Notes: generated by a model not told the origin, from the sequence alone. 64,000 bases of DNA from Longimicrobium terrae (GCF_014202995.1 NZ_JACHIA010000005.1:310001-374000), one strand, 5' to 3'; shown: positions 8,469-17,150, numbered from the stretch's first letter. Numbers and translations: made by a program.

Positions 8469-9345
8469 AGCGCCGCACCATCCGCGCGCAGAAGTCCACG
8501 TATTCGTTGATGTCCCTGGGCGGGCTGGTGTAGTGCGGCACCACGCCCCGGTGCTCCGGCGTAAAGCAGAAGGTGACCGTCAGCTCGAAGTCTTCCAGCG
8601 CCTTCATCTGCCGGTCGAACCAGTCCAGCGAGTTGGGACGGTCGTCGTCCGACCAGCTGAGGCCGGTGCGAAGGCGCTTGACTCCCATCTTTTTCAGCCA
8701 GCGCACGGCGTCATCCAGCCGGTGATCCTCGTAGTGGAACCACTGGCAGATGCCCAGAAAATCCGCGTGCTCCGCGAATGCGTCCATCGCCGGCTTGGGC
8801 GTGCCGTCTTCGCGGATGAGGCCCATGTGAAAGTGGCGGAAGTACGACGAGCCTTCGCGCTGCTTGTGGCGGGTGGTGGCTTCCCACGCGCCGGGCAGGT
8901 CGAACAGGCTGTACCAGTGCACGCGCTCGGACTGGCCGCGCAGCACTTTCGCCGTACGGTGCAGCCCTTCCGCCTGCACGGCATCGCCCGCAAAGGTGCT
9001 GATGCCGACTTCCGTCACCCACACCGGCAGATCGGTGACGGCGCGGACGGCGTCCAGCTTCTCCGGCCAGTCTTCTACCGCCCAGAGGTTCCAGTCCAGC
9101 GGAAAGCCGTGCACGGCGACGACGTCCATCGCCTCCAGAACGCCCTGCCCCTTCATGTTGCCGATGAAGCGCGGGTCGATGGGCGAAACCCCGCCCAGAA
9201 CCCGTTTTACGTGCGGCGCCTCGGCGTGCACCGCTTCACCGGTGGCGCGCGCCATCTGGGCAAAGGTCTGCCAGCCGGGATCGATCCCGAAATCCCAGTG
9301 CGACGTGTTGTTCGGCTCGTTCCACACCATCACCGCTTCGATCAC
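8458..9345 (-). CDS. Clan-A glycosidase-like protein with circularly permuted barrel
   Basis: The protein has 295 residues from GTG 9345 (GTGA overlap with the methyltransferase stop, GGGGAGG upstream). It starts directly at VMVWNEPNN, which normally forms barrel strand 4, with acid/base candidate Glu10. LGGVSP, VAVHGFP, VWVTEVG (nucleophile candidate Glu112) and VHWYSLFD follow as strands 5-8. Only then, at about residues 200-295, come GVKRLRTGLSW and ELTVTFCFTPEHRG, which look like strands 1-3 of a GH39/GH5-like barrel. The order 4-8 then 1-3 implies circular permutation. It has no signal peptide. Its substrate is unknown, and calling it beta-xylosidase would be loose. Confidence 0.75.
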   Translation of the reverse strand: MIEAVMVWNEPNNTSHWDFGIDPGWQTFAQMARATGEAVHAEAPHVKRVLGGVSPIDPRFIGNMKGQGVLEAMDVVAVHGFPLDWNLWAVEDWPEKLDAVRAVTDLPVWVTEVGISTFAGDAVQAEGLHRTAKVLRGQSERVHWYSLFDLPGAWEATTRHKQREGSSYFRHFHMGLIREDGTPKPAMDAFAEHADFLGICQWFHYEDHRLDDAVRWLKKMGVKRLRTGLSWSDDDRPNSLDWFDRQMKALEDFELTVTFCFTPEHRGVVPHYTSPPRDINEYVDFCARMVRRYAR

Positions 9346-10133
9346 GGACGCGCGCCTCCCCGGGCGGGGTACGCGGCGCGCGGCTCGTCGTCGTGGATCT
9401 CGGCGCGGCGGCACAGGTAGACTTCCTGCTCCGGGTGCTCCACGATGTCGAAGCCGGCGCTGCGCAGCATGGCTTCCGCGCCCGCCGCGTTGGGCACCCA
9501 CCAGTTCGTGGGATCGCCGCAGTAGCGCTTTTCGATGAAGTACATCTGCGGATAGCCCGGCTTGCCGAAGTGGTCCTGCTCCCAGAACTCGTAGTCGCCC
9601 TGCACGTCATCCACTTCCGTCGTGCCGCGCTGCATGCTCTGGAACAGGAGCAGATCGCCCACGACGTGCTCGTGCAGCAGGTCCAGCGCGAGCAGCGGGT
9701 GGCGCAGGTGGTACAGCACGCCCATGAAGATGACGAAATCGAACTTTTCGCCGAGTTCCGCGATGTCGTACACGGACATGTTGCGGAACTCGATGTCGTA
9801 CCCTTCGACCTCGGCGGCGAAGCGCGCCTGGTTCAGGTACAGGTCTTCGCTGTCGATGCCCACCACGCGCGAGGCGCCGCGCCGCTTCATCTCCATGCTG
9901 TAGAAGCCCGCGTTGCAGCCCACGTCCAGCACCGTCTTGCCCGTGAGGTCCGCGGGAATGGCGTGCGCGAACGAGCGCCACTTGATGGCGGGGTAGTCGC
10001 CCAGAAAGTGGTCGGGGGCGGTGCGGACGCCGCGCAGATCCAGGTTGTGGAACCACGGGCCCAGCTCGCGCACGCGGCGCTCCAGCTCTTCGGTGCCGTT
10101 GTCCAGCGCGGCGTCGGTGGGGCTCGAAATCAA
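9342..10133 (-). CDS. CmoB-like SAM-dependent methyltransferase of the glycan cluster
   Basis: The protein has 263 residues. The N-terminal WFHNLDLRG and DYPAIKWRSF segments precede motif I, VLDVGCNAGFYS, an arrangement like tRNA carboxymethyltransferase CmoB. The clustering with glycan genes argues against a tRNA role. I recall a methyltransferase family (TIGR04290, Rta_06860 type) described from similar clusters, and this gene fits that memory. MGVLYHLRHP is the motif IV region. Start ATG 10133 is 26 bases after the nucleotidyltransferase stop. The substrate is probably a sugar or lipid-linked intermediate. Confidence 0.8.
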   Translation of the reverse strand: MISSPTDAALDNGTEELERRVRELGPWFHNLDLRGVRTAPDHFLGDYPAIKWRSFAHAIPADLTGKTVLDVGCNAGFYSMEMKRRGASRVVGIDSEDLYLNQARFAAEVEGYDIEFRNMSVYDIAELGEKFDFVIFMGVLYHLRHPLLALDLLHEHVVGDLLLFQSMQRGTTEVDDVQGDYEFWEQDHFGKPGYPQMYFIEKRYCGDPTNWWVPNAAGAEAMLRSAGFDIVEHPEQEVYLCRRAEIHDDEPRAAYPARGGARP

Positions 10134-10159
10134 AGATCCGTCTCCGGAATCAGGGTGTG

Positions 10160-10975
10160 TCAGGTCAGCGCCAGCGCGCCGCCCGGGGTGTGTTCAGCCA
10201 GAATGGCGGTGCCCAGCGCGCACAGCGGCGACGGTCCGCCGTCCGGCGCGGGGCGCAGCGAAAGCGCCTGGATGGCTTCGCGATAGCCGTGCAGCGTCCC
10301 CACGTCCACGTACGTTTCTCCCGCGCGGACGGCCCGCGCCTCGCCGCCGCCCGCCAGCCACGCGTTCACCAGCGTGCCGATGTACTCGTCCTGCCGGCCG
10401 CGCTCTTCCCACAGGTCGTGCAGCTCGCCCAGCACCCATCCCGGGAGCTTGAAGGCGCCCCACACCCAGTGGGTGGACGCGCCCGGCTGCTTGACCTGGA
10501 TCTGCTGCACGCGCCCATCCTCATCCGTCACCACCGCGTCAAAGAACTCGGGGCGCTCCACGGGAAAGAGGAGGAACGAAAGCACGCCGTCCGGCAGCGC
10601 GCACATCCCGTCCTCCGGAAACCACACCGTGTCCGGCAGGCCGACCAGAACCTGCTCCTGCGGATGGATGAGGGGCAGCACGCGAAAGATGGAATCACAC
10701 AGACCGGACGGCTTGGGCTGCACGGTGTACGACACGTGCGCCGACCCGAATCCGCCACCGTAGTACTGCACGATGTCGCTCTTGGCGGGGCTGATGACAA
10801 AGCAGATCTTGCTGGCCCCGGCGCGGATCATCCGCTCCACCAGGTACTCGCTCACCGCCTTGGGCCGCTCCACGCCGTCCGCGTCCACGCGGCTGCCCAC
10901 GGGGAGCAGTTCCTTGCTGAAGGCGAGGGGCTGAATGCGGCTGCCCGCGCCCGCCGCCGGCACGATTCCCCACAT
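10160..10975 (-). CDS. Sugar-phosphate nucleotidyltransferase
   Basis: The protein has 271 residues from ATG 10975, two bases after the CgeB-like stop. The N-terminus GIVPAAGAGSRIQPL with SKELLPVG is the nucleotide-binding signature of glucose-1-phosphate thymidylyl/uridylyltransferases. VGLPDTVWFPED supplies the metal-binding acid. The C-terminal region YVDVGTLHGYREAI fits the same family. It probably makes the activated sugar used by the two transferases in this operon. Base and sugar specificity cannot be read. Confidence 0.88.
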   Translation of the reverse strand: MWGIVPAAGAGSRIQPLAFSKELLPVGSRVDADGVERPKAVSEYLVERMIRAGASKICFVISPAKSDIVQYYGGGFGSAHVSYTVQPKPSGLCDSIFRVLPLIHPQEQVLVGLPDTVWFPEDGMCALPDGVLSFLLFPVERPEFFDAVVTDEDGRVQQIQVKQPGASTHWVWGAFKLPGWVLGELHDLWEERGRQDEYIGTLVNAWLAGGGEARAVRAGETYVDVGTLHGYREAIQALSLRPAPDGGPSPLCALGTAILAEHTPGGALALT

Positions 10976-10977
10976 GG

Positions 10978-12093
10978 TCAGGCCTCCACCGCAAAGGTTT
11001 CGCGCTCCGCCCACGCGGCCTGCGCGGGACGGATGGCGTCGTTCAGCACCGCTTCCAGGTCGATGACGCGCCGCTCCGACGTGTGCTCCGCCAGCGTGCG
11101 CTCGCGCGCGGCGCGGGCCAGCGCGGCGCGTTCCGCGTCGGACATCTGCAGCGCGGCCATGACGTCTTCCGTGCTTTCCGCGACGAGGATTTCCTTCCCC
11201 GGGACGAAAAAGGCGTCCAGCCCCTCCCACGCGTCGCTCACCACGGGGCAGCCGCACGCCGCCGCCTCGAACAGTCGGCCGCTGGGGCACCATCCCATTT
11301 CCGCCATGGCCCGGCGGGTGACGTTGAGCGTAAAGCGCGATGAGCTGTAGAAGGCGGGGTGGTCGCCCGGGGGCAGGTGCTTGCGAAACCAGATGTTCCG
11401 CGTCCAGGGAAACTCCTGCGGATACTGCGCGCCGCCGATGAGGAAACGCGTATCCGGCATTCGCCGCGCGGGTTCGATGAACAGCCGCTCCAGCGCCGCC
11501 TGCCGGTCCTGGGCGTACGTTCCCAGGTAGGAAAGGTCTGCCCGGTACTGCTCATCCAGCGGCACGGGATGATGGATGGCCGGATCGACGTGGCCGTAGA
11601 GCGGGGCGACGCGGCGGGCGCCCAGGCGGGTCTGCAGGTCGCGCAGGGCGGTGCCGCCGGTGTAGCTCAGAACGAGGTCAAAGTCGCGCAGCCCGTCCGC
11701 GCCGATGTACGAAACGGGCCTGCCGCTGGCGAGCGCGTCCAGCGTCACCGGCGTGTCCAGGTCATAGAAACAGCGCACCGGCGCGGACGATTCCAGCACC
11801 AGCGCCGTGGCGTCGAGCGCGTCGGCCTGGTACGAGGTGACCATGGCCACGTCGGCGTCGGCCAGGTGGCGGCGTGCCTGGGGAAGCACGGACGCCCAGT
11901 CCGGATACAGGACCAGGGTGGCGCCGTCCAGGTGGTTCAGGTCGCGGTTTTCGGCGTAGTAGGGAACGTCTTTTTCAAAGAAGACGACGTCGTGGCCGCG
12001 GGCGGCAAGCGCGCGGATCAGGCCGCGCCAGAGCGTTGCGTGGCCGTTGCCCCACGACGAACTGACCGTGAGCCCGAAAATGACCAGCTTCAT
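10978..12093 (-). CDS. CgeB-like glycosyltransferase
   Basis: The protein has 371 residues from ATG 12093 (MKLVIFGLTVSSSWGNGH). It has two Rossmann-like halves. The second carries PSGRLFEAAACGCPVVSDAW and the LDAFF..GKEILVAES region typical of CgeB/DUF3880-type glycosyltransferases. These act in spore-coat or surface glycan decoration in other bacteria; here the name implies nothing about sporulation. It is the first gene of the nine-gene run. The longer upstream reading is low-complexity and overlaps repeat-like DNA, so I rejected it. Confidence 0.82.
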   Translation of the reverse strand: MKLVIFGLTVSSSWGNGHATLWRGLIRALAARGHDVVFFEKDVPYYAENRDLNHLDGATLVLYPDWASVLPQARRHLADADVAMVTSYQADALDATALVLESSAPVRCFYDLDTPVTLDALASGRPVSYIGADGLRDFDLVLSYTGGTALRDLQTRLGARRVAPLYGHVDPAIHHPVPLDEQYRADLSYLGTYAQDRQAALERLFIEPARRMPDTRFLIGGAQYPQEFPWTRNIWFRKHLPPGDHPAFYSSSRFTLNVTRRAMAEMGWCPSGRLFEAAACGCPVVSDAWEGLDAFFVPGKEILVAESTEDVMAALQMSDAERAALARAARERTLAEHTSERRVIDLEAVLNDAIRPAQAAWAERETFAVEA

Positions 12094-12448
12094 GCGGTGC
12101 GCACCGGGTGGGCGGAGCGCGGGTGCCGGGGTCGGCGCCCGCCGTACGCTCCGGCCGCAAAAAAGCGCGTTCCGGCCAGAGCGAAGAGCCCGCCGTAGCA
12201 AAGTCTGCACCGTACAAACCTGCTGCGTTCGCTCCGGATGCTTTGTGGCGGCGCAAGTGCGTGCCGCGGGGTGAGTTGAGGGGCTGTAGCAGAGAAGCAG
12301 CTGGATCCGGCCGGGGATTATCCGCCGCGCTGAGGTCTCCCTTCCCCCAGGGTTTTTTGGGGGAAGGGCCGGGGATGGGGGCCTCTTTCCGCACGCGCCA
12401 CCCCGTCCGTCCGGCGCTGTCGCCGCGCCCTCCGCCTTTCGTACTTCC
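12094..12448. other. Intergenic stretch with hairpin repeat, likely promoter of the glycan operon
   Basis: There is no gene. A strong inverted repeat lies at about 12339-12368 (CCCTTCCCCC pairing with GGGGGAAGGG). It belongs to the dispersed family D seen also near 53569 and 61350. The promoter of the cluster starting at 12093 should lie here, but I cannot pick -35/-10 boxes with confidence. Confidence 0.55.
12339..12368. repeat. Inverted repeat, dispersed family D
   Basis: The arms CCCTTCCCCC and GGGGGAAGGG surround a loop containing a T run. It lies about 80 bases beyond the symporter stop and could act as a terminator for that gene. The context GAGGTCTCCC recurs near 61352. Confidence 0.7.
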
Positions 12449-13960
12449 CTACGCCCGCATCACCAGCACGATGTCCTCATCCAGCGCGGCCGCCGCGCGT
12501 GCACGCGTCATCCAGCTCACGCCAAAGAAGACCAGGATCGACAGCACCAGGGAGAACGCGCTGACGGTCACGCCTGTCGGAAAGCGGTAGACGTTGATGG
12601 CGGCCATCGTCTCGAACCCCAGCGTGACAACCAGCCCGGTGACGATGGACGCGATGGCACCCTCCCGCGTGGCGCCCTCCCAGTTCAGGCCGATGGCGAG
12701 CGCGGGAACCAGCGTGCTGGCGAACAATCCCCATCCAAAGATTCCCAGAAACGCCACGAACGCGCCCGGCATGAGCGCCAGCCACGCGGCCAGGAGCGAG
12801 ATGCCGACGGTGCCGATGCGACCCCAGCGCAGTTCGTTCCCCACACGTTTTCCGAACGCGGCGGGCAGATCGCGGGTGAGCGCCGCCGCACCGATGTTCA
12901 TGAACGAGTTGACGGTGCTCATGATGGCCGCGGCCACCCCGGCGAAGACGAGGCCGGCCAGGAGCATGGGCGTGTAGCCGAGCAGAAACAGCGGCGTCGC
13001 TTCTTCCGGCCGGGCCAGCGCGGGCATGCGGCCGCTCGCCACCAGCGCCTTTACCGTCACGCCCACGCCAAAGAACAGCAGCATGGTCATCACCAGCGTG
13101 GCCGTCATCAGCAGCGGATACCACTTCAGCCGCCGCGGGTCGCGCAGCATGTAGTATTTGTGCAGCACATGCGGCTGCCCCATGGTGCCCACGCCAAAGA
13201 CGAAGAAAAGCGAGAGCGCGGCGCCCGCGCCCAGCTTTCCGAACGGCGCCAGGAACTCGGGATCGCTCGCCATGATCGTCCGCGAAATGGCACTCATCCC
13301 GCCACCGGCGTGCAGCGCGTAGACAAAGACGAGGGTGGACGCGATCGCCATCAGCGTGCCCTGAAAGACGTCGGTGTAGACGCCGGCCAGAATGCCGCCC
13401 GTGGCGGAATACGCGAGGATGGTGAGCATCCCCAGCCACACGCCCAGCGTCAGCCCCGTGCCGAAGACCGCGTCGATCACCACGCCCAGCGCCAGGATGT
13501 TCGTCGCCATGTAGCCGATGACCGCCACCAGAATCGCGATCGCGCTCCATCCCTGCGCGGCCGGTGACCGGTACCGTGCGCCAATCGCCTCGGGAATGGT
13601 GATCAGCCCGCGCACCTCCGCCAGCAGCCGCAACCGCTTGGCGAGCACCCACGAGGTCATCGCGGCGGTGACGGAACTGGACAGGGTCAGAAAGACGGCG
13701 CCCATCCCGCTCAGGTACACCAGCCCCGGCCCGCCGATGAAGGCAAAGCCGGAAACCGTCGCGCTCATGGCGGCGAGCGTAAGGGCGATGAGCCCGATTC
13801 CGTCACCCGCGGCAAAAAAGTCGTTGGCGGTGCGCGTGCGCCGCATGGCCCACACGCCAATCGCGGCGACGATGACGAAGTAGGCGAGCGCGACGGCGGC
13901 GATGGTCGGCTGGGCGAGGCGGGGAAGGGAAGTCTGGATCAACCCCATGATTCCCGTCAT
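12449..13960 (-). CDS. Sodium:solute symporter (SSS family)
   Basis: The protein has 503 residues with about 13 hydrophobic segments. The N-terminal region MRRTRTANDFFAAGDGIG and the Gly-rich SATVSGFAFIGGPGLVYL stretch match the SSS family (acetate/proline/pantothenate type). GTMGQPHVLHKYYM in the middle is typical of ActP/PutP relatives. It resides in the inner membrane and imports an organic solute with sodium. The start overlaps the stop of the small membrane gene 13957-14439 by four bases, which points to a two-component transporter. The solute is unknown. Confidence 0.88.
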   Translation of the reverse strand: MTGIMGLIQTSLPRLAQPTIAAVALAYFVIVAAIGVWAMRRTRTANDFFAAGDGIGLIALTLAAMSATVSGFAFIGGPGLVYLSGMGAVFLTLSSSVTAAMTSWVLAKRLRLLAEVRGLITIPEAIGARYRSPAAQGWSAIAILVAVIGYMATNILALGVVIDAVFGTGLTLGVWLGMLTILAYSATGGILAGVYTDVFQGTLMAIASTLVFVYALHAGGGMSAISRTIMASDPEFLAPFGKLGAGAALSLFFVFGVGTMGQPHVLHKYYMLRDPRRLKWYPLLMTATLVMTMLLFFGVGVTVKALVASGRMPALARPEEATPLFLLGYTPMLLAGLVFAGVAAAIMSTVNSFMNIGAAALTRDLPAAFGKRVGNELRWGRIGTVGISLLAAWLALMPGAFVAFLGIFGWGLFASTLVPALAIGLNWEGATREGAIASIVTGLVVTLGFETMAAINVYRFPTGVTVSAFSLVLSILVFFGVSWMTRARAAAALDEDIVLVMRA

Positions 13961-14439
13961 CGGCGCGCCTTTCTGCCGCGGGCGCGCGCCGGGACGCGGC
14001 GGGCCTGGATCTCGGCGGCGGCCTGGCGGATGCGCGCGAGGTCGGCGTCGTTCAGCGTCATGTCATCAAAGGTGAGGGCGTACGCGATCGGAAGGATGAA
14101 CAGCGGCAGCAGCCCGATGCCGAAGACCATCAGCGCGGCGCGCGTGGGCAGGCCCAGGAACAGGACGCGGTCGGCGCTCGCGGGCGCCAGCAGCACCGCG
14201 GCGAACGCTCCGCCGAGCAGAATGGACATGAGCGCGAGCGGAATGCGCAGCCGGCCCAGGCCGCCGTCTCCGCGCACGGCGCCGAGCGCGCAGGCCGACA
14301 TCATTACCGCGGTGGTGCCCATGGCGATGGGCCACGCGGCCCACCCGGGGGGCGGGCCGGGAAGAAACGCCGACCCGTAGCCCACGGCCAGGGCCAGGGT
14401 GCCGGCGAAAAAGGCGAGCAGGGCGTTGCGTCGGGCCAT
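13957..14439 (-). CDS. Four-helix small membrane partner of the symporter
   Basis: The protein has 160 residues from ATG 14439 (MARRNALLAFF). Four hydrophobic helices are followed by a charged tail rich in Arg and Lys. Many SSS transporters are encoded with a small accessory membrane protein (DUF485/DUF997-like), and the four-base overlap fits that role here, though I cannot match a named family. I rejected the longer frame to 14619 because it adds a Pro/Arg-rich leader out of keeping with the rest. Confidence 0.65.
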   Translation of the reverse strand: MARRNALLAFFAGTLALAVGYGSAFLPGPPPGWAAWPIAMGTTAVMMSACALGAVRGDGGLGRLRIPLALMSILLGGAFAAVLLAPASADRVLFLGLPTRAALMVFGIGLLPLFILPIAYALTFDDMTLNDADLARIRQAAAEIQARRVPARARGRKARR

Positions 14440-15073
14440 CGGTGTCGCGGGCCGGGGAATGTGAGTCCGGTGCAAGGTGAAGCGAGGCAGGTTCGGGGGA
14501 TGGCGGCCCCCTGTCAACCGGCCGCGAGCCGCCACAAAGCGGACGGGTGGATTTGTTGTGCTCGGGAGATGGCGCATTCGGAAGGAGTGGCGGCGGATCG
14601 GCCTCAGGCGCGGCCTCATCCTTTTGCGCCAGTGGCGGCCACTGCGATGCGCGTCTCACGGTTGGCTCGCCGCACAAGAGATCCTTCGGTCGCGCGCAGT
14701 CCGGTGTGGCTGAAAATGCGGTGAACGCTCCCTCAGGATGACATGATTTGGGGGTCGTCCAGCGACATTGTAGCCCCCACACGATGTCATCCTGAGGAGG
14801 CGCCGGACGGCGTATCCGGCGCGCCTGACATTGGCGCCGACGAAGGATCTACCACCCGCGCGAGCCAACGTCGCGTGATGCACGCCCGTTCGCACGCCGG
14901 GGCAAGATCCTCGGAATACGCGCTGTCACGCTGTCCGCGCGTCACCGGCCATGCAGGAGTGGACCCGCATCGCGCCCGCCCGGGTACGCCGTCCAATCAC
15001 ACTCCTTTTGACGCATCCCGGGCCGCGCGTTAGCATGCGTGTGGCCCTCGATCACCCATCTCCCGGCGCAGGC
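14440..15073. other. Intergenic stretch containing an inverted pair of dispersed repeats
   Basis: I see no gene. The centre (14661-14869) is two copies of the GTCATCCTGAG..CGAAGGATCT repeat facing each other. The remainder has the likely promoters of the divergent genes at 14439 and 15074. Confidence 0.6.
14661..14869. repeat. Head-to-head pair of dispersed family E repeats
   Basis: The left copy reads GTTGGCTCGC..GATCCTTCG..CTCAGGATGACATG. The right copy is its inverse, GATGTCATCCTGAG..CGAAGGATCT..GCGAGCCAAC. The outer ends pair over about 10 bases and the inner ends over about 12. Another pair is at 57513-57720. Confidence 0.8.
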
Positions 15074-15340
15074 ATGCCAGACGAATCGCAGCAGCCCTGG
15101 GTCGTCGTCGCGTCCTACGGCTCCATCTGGCAGGCCGACTTCGCCGCCGAAACGCTGCGCGAAGCCGGCATTCCCGCCAACGTGGAAGGCGGGCAGAACG
15201 TCGCCATCTTCGGGCTCGGCTACCAGGGCCCCACGCAGTTCGGCGTCCGCGTGCGCGTTCCCTGGCATCGCGAGCAGGAGGCGCGCGATCTGCTGCACGA
15301 CGACGAGGACCTGCCCCCTGATCCGGAGGATGAATCATGA
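15074..15340 (+). CDS. DUF2007-like small protein
   Basis: The protein has 88 residues from ATG 15074. WVVVASYGSIWQADFAAETLREAGIPANVEG is split over a short strand, helix and strand, followed by VRVRVPWHREQEARDLL. This matches the putative signal-transducing DUF2007 family, small ferredoxin-like domains with no known reaction. It overlaps the sugar dehydrogenase start by four bases (ATGA), so the two are co-translated. The upstream ATG at 14951 is rejected as it adds an Arg-rich leader over repeat-flanking DNA. Confidence 0.7.
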   Translation: MPDESQQPWVVVASYGSIWQADFAAETLREAGIPANVEGGQNVAIFGLGYQGPTQFGVRVRVPWHREQEARDLLHDDEDLPPDPEDES

Positions 15341-16479
15341 CGCCGCGTATCCTGTTGCCCCTGCTCATCCTGGCCGCCGCGTGCTCCGGATCGGACGACG
15401 GGCCCACGCCGCCCGCGGGCGAAACCGCCATCCGGCTGGAGGCGGTCGCCGCCGGGCTGCAGTCCCCCGTGCACGTCACCGCGCCGGCGGGCGATGCGCG
15501 GCTGTTCATCGTGGAGCAGCCCGGGCGCATCCGCATCGTGGAGAACGGACAGCTTGTTTCCACGCCCTTTCTGGATCTTTCCAGCCGCGTGAGCAGCAGC
15601 GGCGAGCGCGGCCTGCTGAGCGTCGCGTTCCATCCGCGATACGCGCAGAACGGCTTTCTGTACGTCAACTACACGGACCGCAGCGGCGACACGCGCATCG
15701 AGCGCTATCACGTCAGCGCTGACCGCAACCGTGCGGATCCCGCGTCGGCGTCGCTGGTCGTCACCATCGCGCAGCCCGCATCCAACCACAACGGCGGGCT
15801 GGTGGCGTTCGGGCCGGACGGGCTGCTGTACGTGGGGATGGGCGACGGCGGCGGCGCGGGCGATCCGCAGGAAGCCGCGCAGGACGTGCGGAATCTGCTG
15901 GGCAAGATGCTGCGGCTGGACGTGGACGGCGCGCAGCCCTACGCCATTCCCGCCACCAACCCGTACGCCGGGCGCACCGATGCGCGCCGCGAGATCTGGG
16001 CGCTGGGACTGCGCAACCCGTGGCGGTTTTCGTGGGATCGTGTCGCCGGCACGCTGCTGGTGGCCGACGTGGGGCAGAACCGGCTGGAGGAGGTGAACGT
16101 CGTTCCCTCCACCCAGCCCGGCGTGAACTACGGATGGGACGAGATGGAGGGCTCCGGCTGCTTTGAGCCCGCCACCGGCTGCCGGCGCGACGGGCTGACG
16201 CTTCCCGTGCTGGAGTACACGCACGACGACGGCTGTTCGATCACCGGCGGATTCGTGTATCGCGGGCAGGACATCGCCGGGCTGCGCGGACACTACCTGT
16301 ACGCGGATTTCTGCGAGGGGTGGATCCGCGGCTTCCGCTACGCCGATGGGCAGGCGACGGATCGCCGCACGTGGCTGGAAGGGATCGGCAACATCACCTC
16401 GTTCGGCGAGGATTCGCGCGGGGAACTGTATGTCGTGGTGCAGAGCGGAACCGTGTACCGCATCCGCTCCGCGAGCTGA
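15337..16479 (+). CDS. PQQ-dependent glucose/sorbosone dehydrogenase-like lipoprotein
   Basis: The protein has 380 residues. A lipoprotein signal ends in LAAACSGS, so it is probably anchored in the periplasm or outer membrane. The body is the soluble aldose sugar dehydrogenase beta-propeller: VEQPGRIRIV, GERGLLSVAFHP, the conserved HNGG with catalytic His, MGDGGGAGDPQ and LRNPWRFSWD. The family oxidises aldose sugars with PQQ. Substrate and electron acceptor are not deducible. The start overlaps the DUF2007 gene by four bases. Confidence 0.88.
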   Translation: MTPRILLPLLILAAACSGSDDGPTPPAGETAIRLEAVAAGLQSPVHVTAPAGDARLFIVEQPGRIRIVENGQLVSTPFLDLSSRVSSSGERGLLSVAFHPRYAQNGFLYVNYTDRSGDTRIERYHVSADRNRADPASASLVVTIAQPASNHNGGLVAFGPDGLLYVGMGDGGGAGDPQEAAQDVRNLLGKMLRLDVDGAQPYAIPATNPYAGRTDARREIWALGLRNPWRFSWDRVAGTLLVADVGQNRLEEVNVVPSTQPGVNYGWDEMEGSGCFEPATGCRRDGLTLPVLEYTHDDGCSITGGFVYRGQDIAGLRGHYLYADFCEGWIRGFRYADGQATDRRTWLEGIGNITSFGEDSRGELYVVVQSGTVYRIRSAS

Positions 16480-16485
16480 CAACAC

Positions 16486-16621
16486 CGTTTCACGCGGAGG
16501 ACGCGGGTGCGCGGGGGCGGCGGCGGACTTTCGCGCGTCGCCCCGGTCCTCGTGATGCGCGGTCTGTGAAAAACCGCATCTCACGCGGAGGCCGCGGGGG
16601 TCGCGGAGGTCGCGGGGACGG
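16486..16621. repeat. Dispersed family C repeat, two copies
   Basis: CACGCGGAGGACGCGGG occurs at the start and CTCACGCGGAGGCCGCGGGGG about 95 bases later, both with CGCGGAGGTCGCGG-type runs. Related copies lie near 30839, 47314, 55294, 57850 and 59727. It fills most of the gap between the convergent genes. Confidence 0.7.
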
Positions 16622-16704
16622 AACGGGCGACGGCGGGAAGGGGTTGGTGGAGCCGGGCGGAGGAAACGGGCGAAGTCCGTCCTCGGCCGCCCGGCAGTCG
16701 TCCA

Positions 16705-17115
16705 TCAGGTGAAGTAGATCACCATTGCCGCCACGGCGAGGTCAAAGGCGGCGCAGAAGCCGGGGAATCCGCGGTGCACGCCGGGCGCGCCGCCGCGAAA
16801 GTGATGCACCGGGTCCCACGCGGCGTGCGCGGCAAATCCCGCCGCCAGCCAGATGGGCGACCACCACAGGCTCAGGGCGGCTACCACCAGCATCACCGCG
16901 CCCACGCCGAACTCGGTGGCGGCCCGTGCGCGCGTGGCTCCCGTGCGCACCGCCGCGCCGCCGTAGATGCCGCCGGTGAACGCCAGAATCAGCGTCAGCA
17001 GATCGTACGCGCCGTCGCGGTGCAGAATGAAGAGCGCCACGAACGGCAGCGCGAGCGCCAGGCCGGTCAACAGCGAAAGCGCCGTCCGGGGCGCGCGGGC
17101 AGGTTCAGCGTGCAT
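16705..17115 (-). CDS. Small integral membrane protein, DUF6010-like
   Basis: The protein has 136 residues with about five hydrophobic stretches and the motif AHAAWDPVHHFRGG near residue 97. His/Asp in that loop could bind a metal. The closest match from memory is DUF6010, whose function is unknown. The ribosome region upstream of ATG 17115 is unremarkable. It lies 35 bases downstream of the next minus-strand gene and may be co-transcribed with it. Confidence 0.6.
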   Translation of the reverse strand: MHAEPARAPRTALSLLTGLALALPFVALFILHRDGAYDLLTLILAFTGGIYGGAAVRTGATRARAATEFGVGAVMLVVAALSLWWSPIWLAAGFAAHAAWDPVHHFRGGAPGVHRGFPGFCAAFDLAVAAMVIYFT

Positions 17116-17150
17116 GTGCCGTGGATGGATGGCGATGTCGTTGGGAGCGT

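Noticed and set aside
8458-9501. Longer start at 9501 for the permuted glycosidase
   Set aside because: The added residues overlap the methyltransferase in another frame and are Arg/Pro-rich. The GTGA overlap and GGGGAGG site fix GTG 9345.
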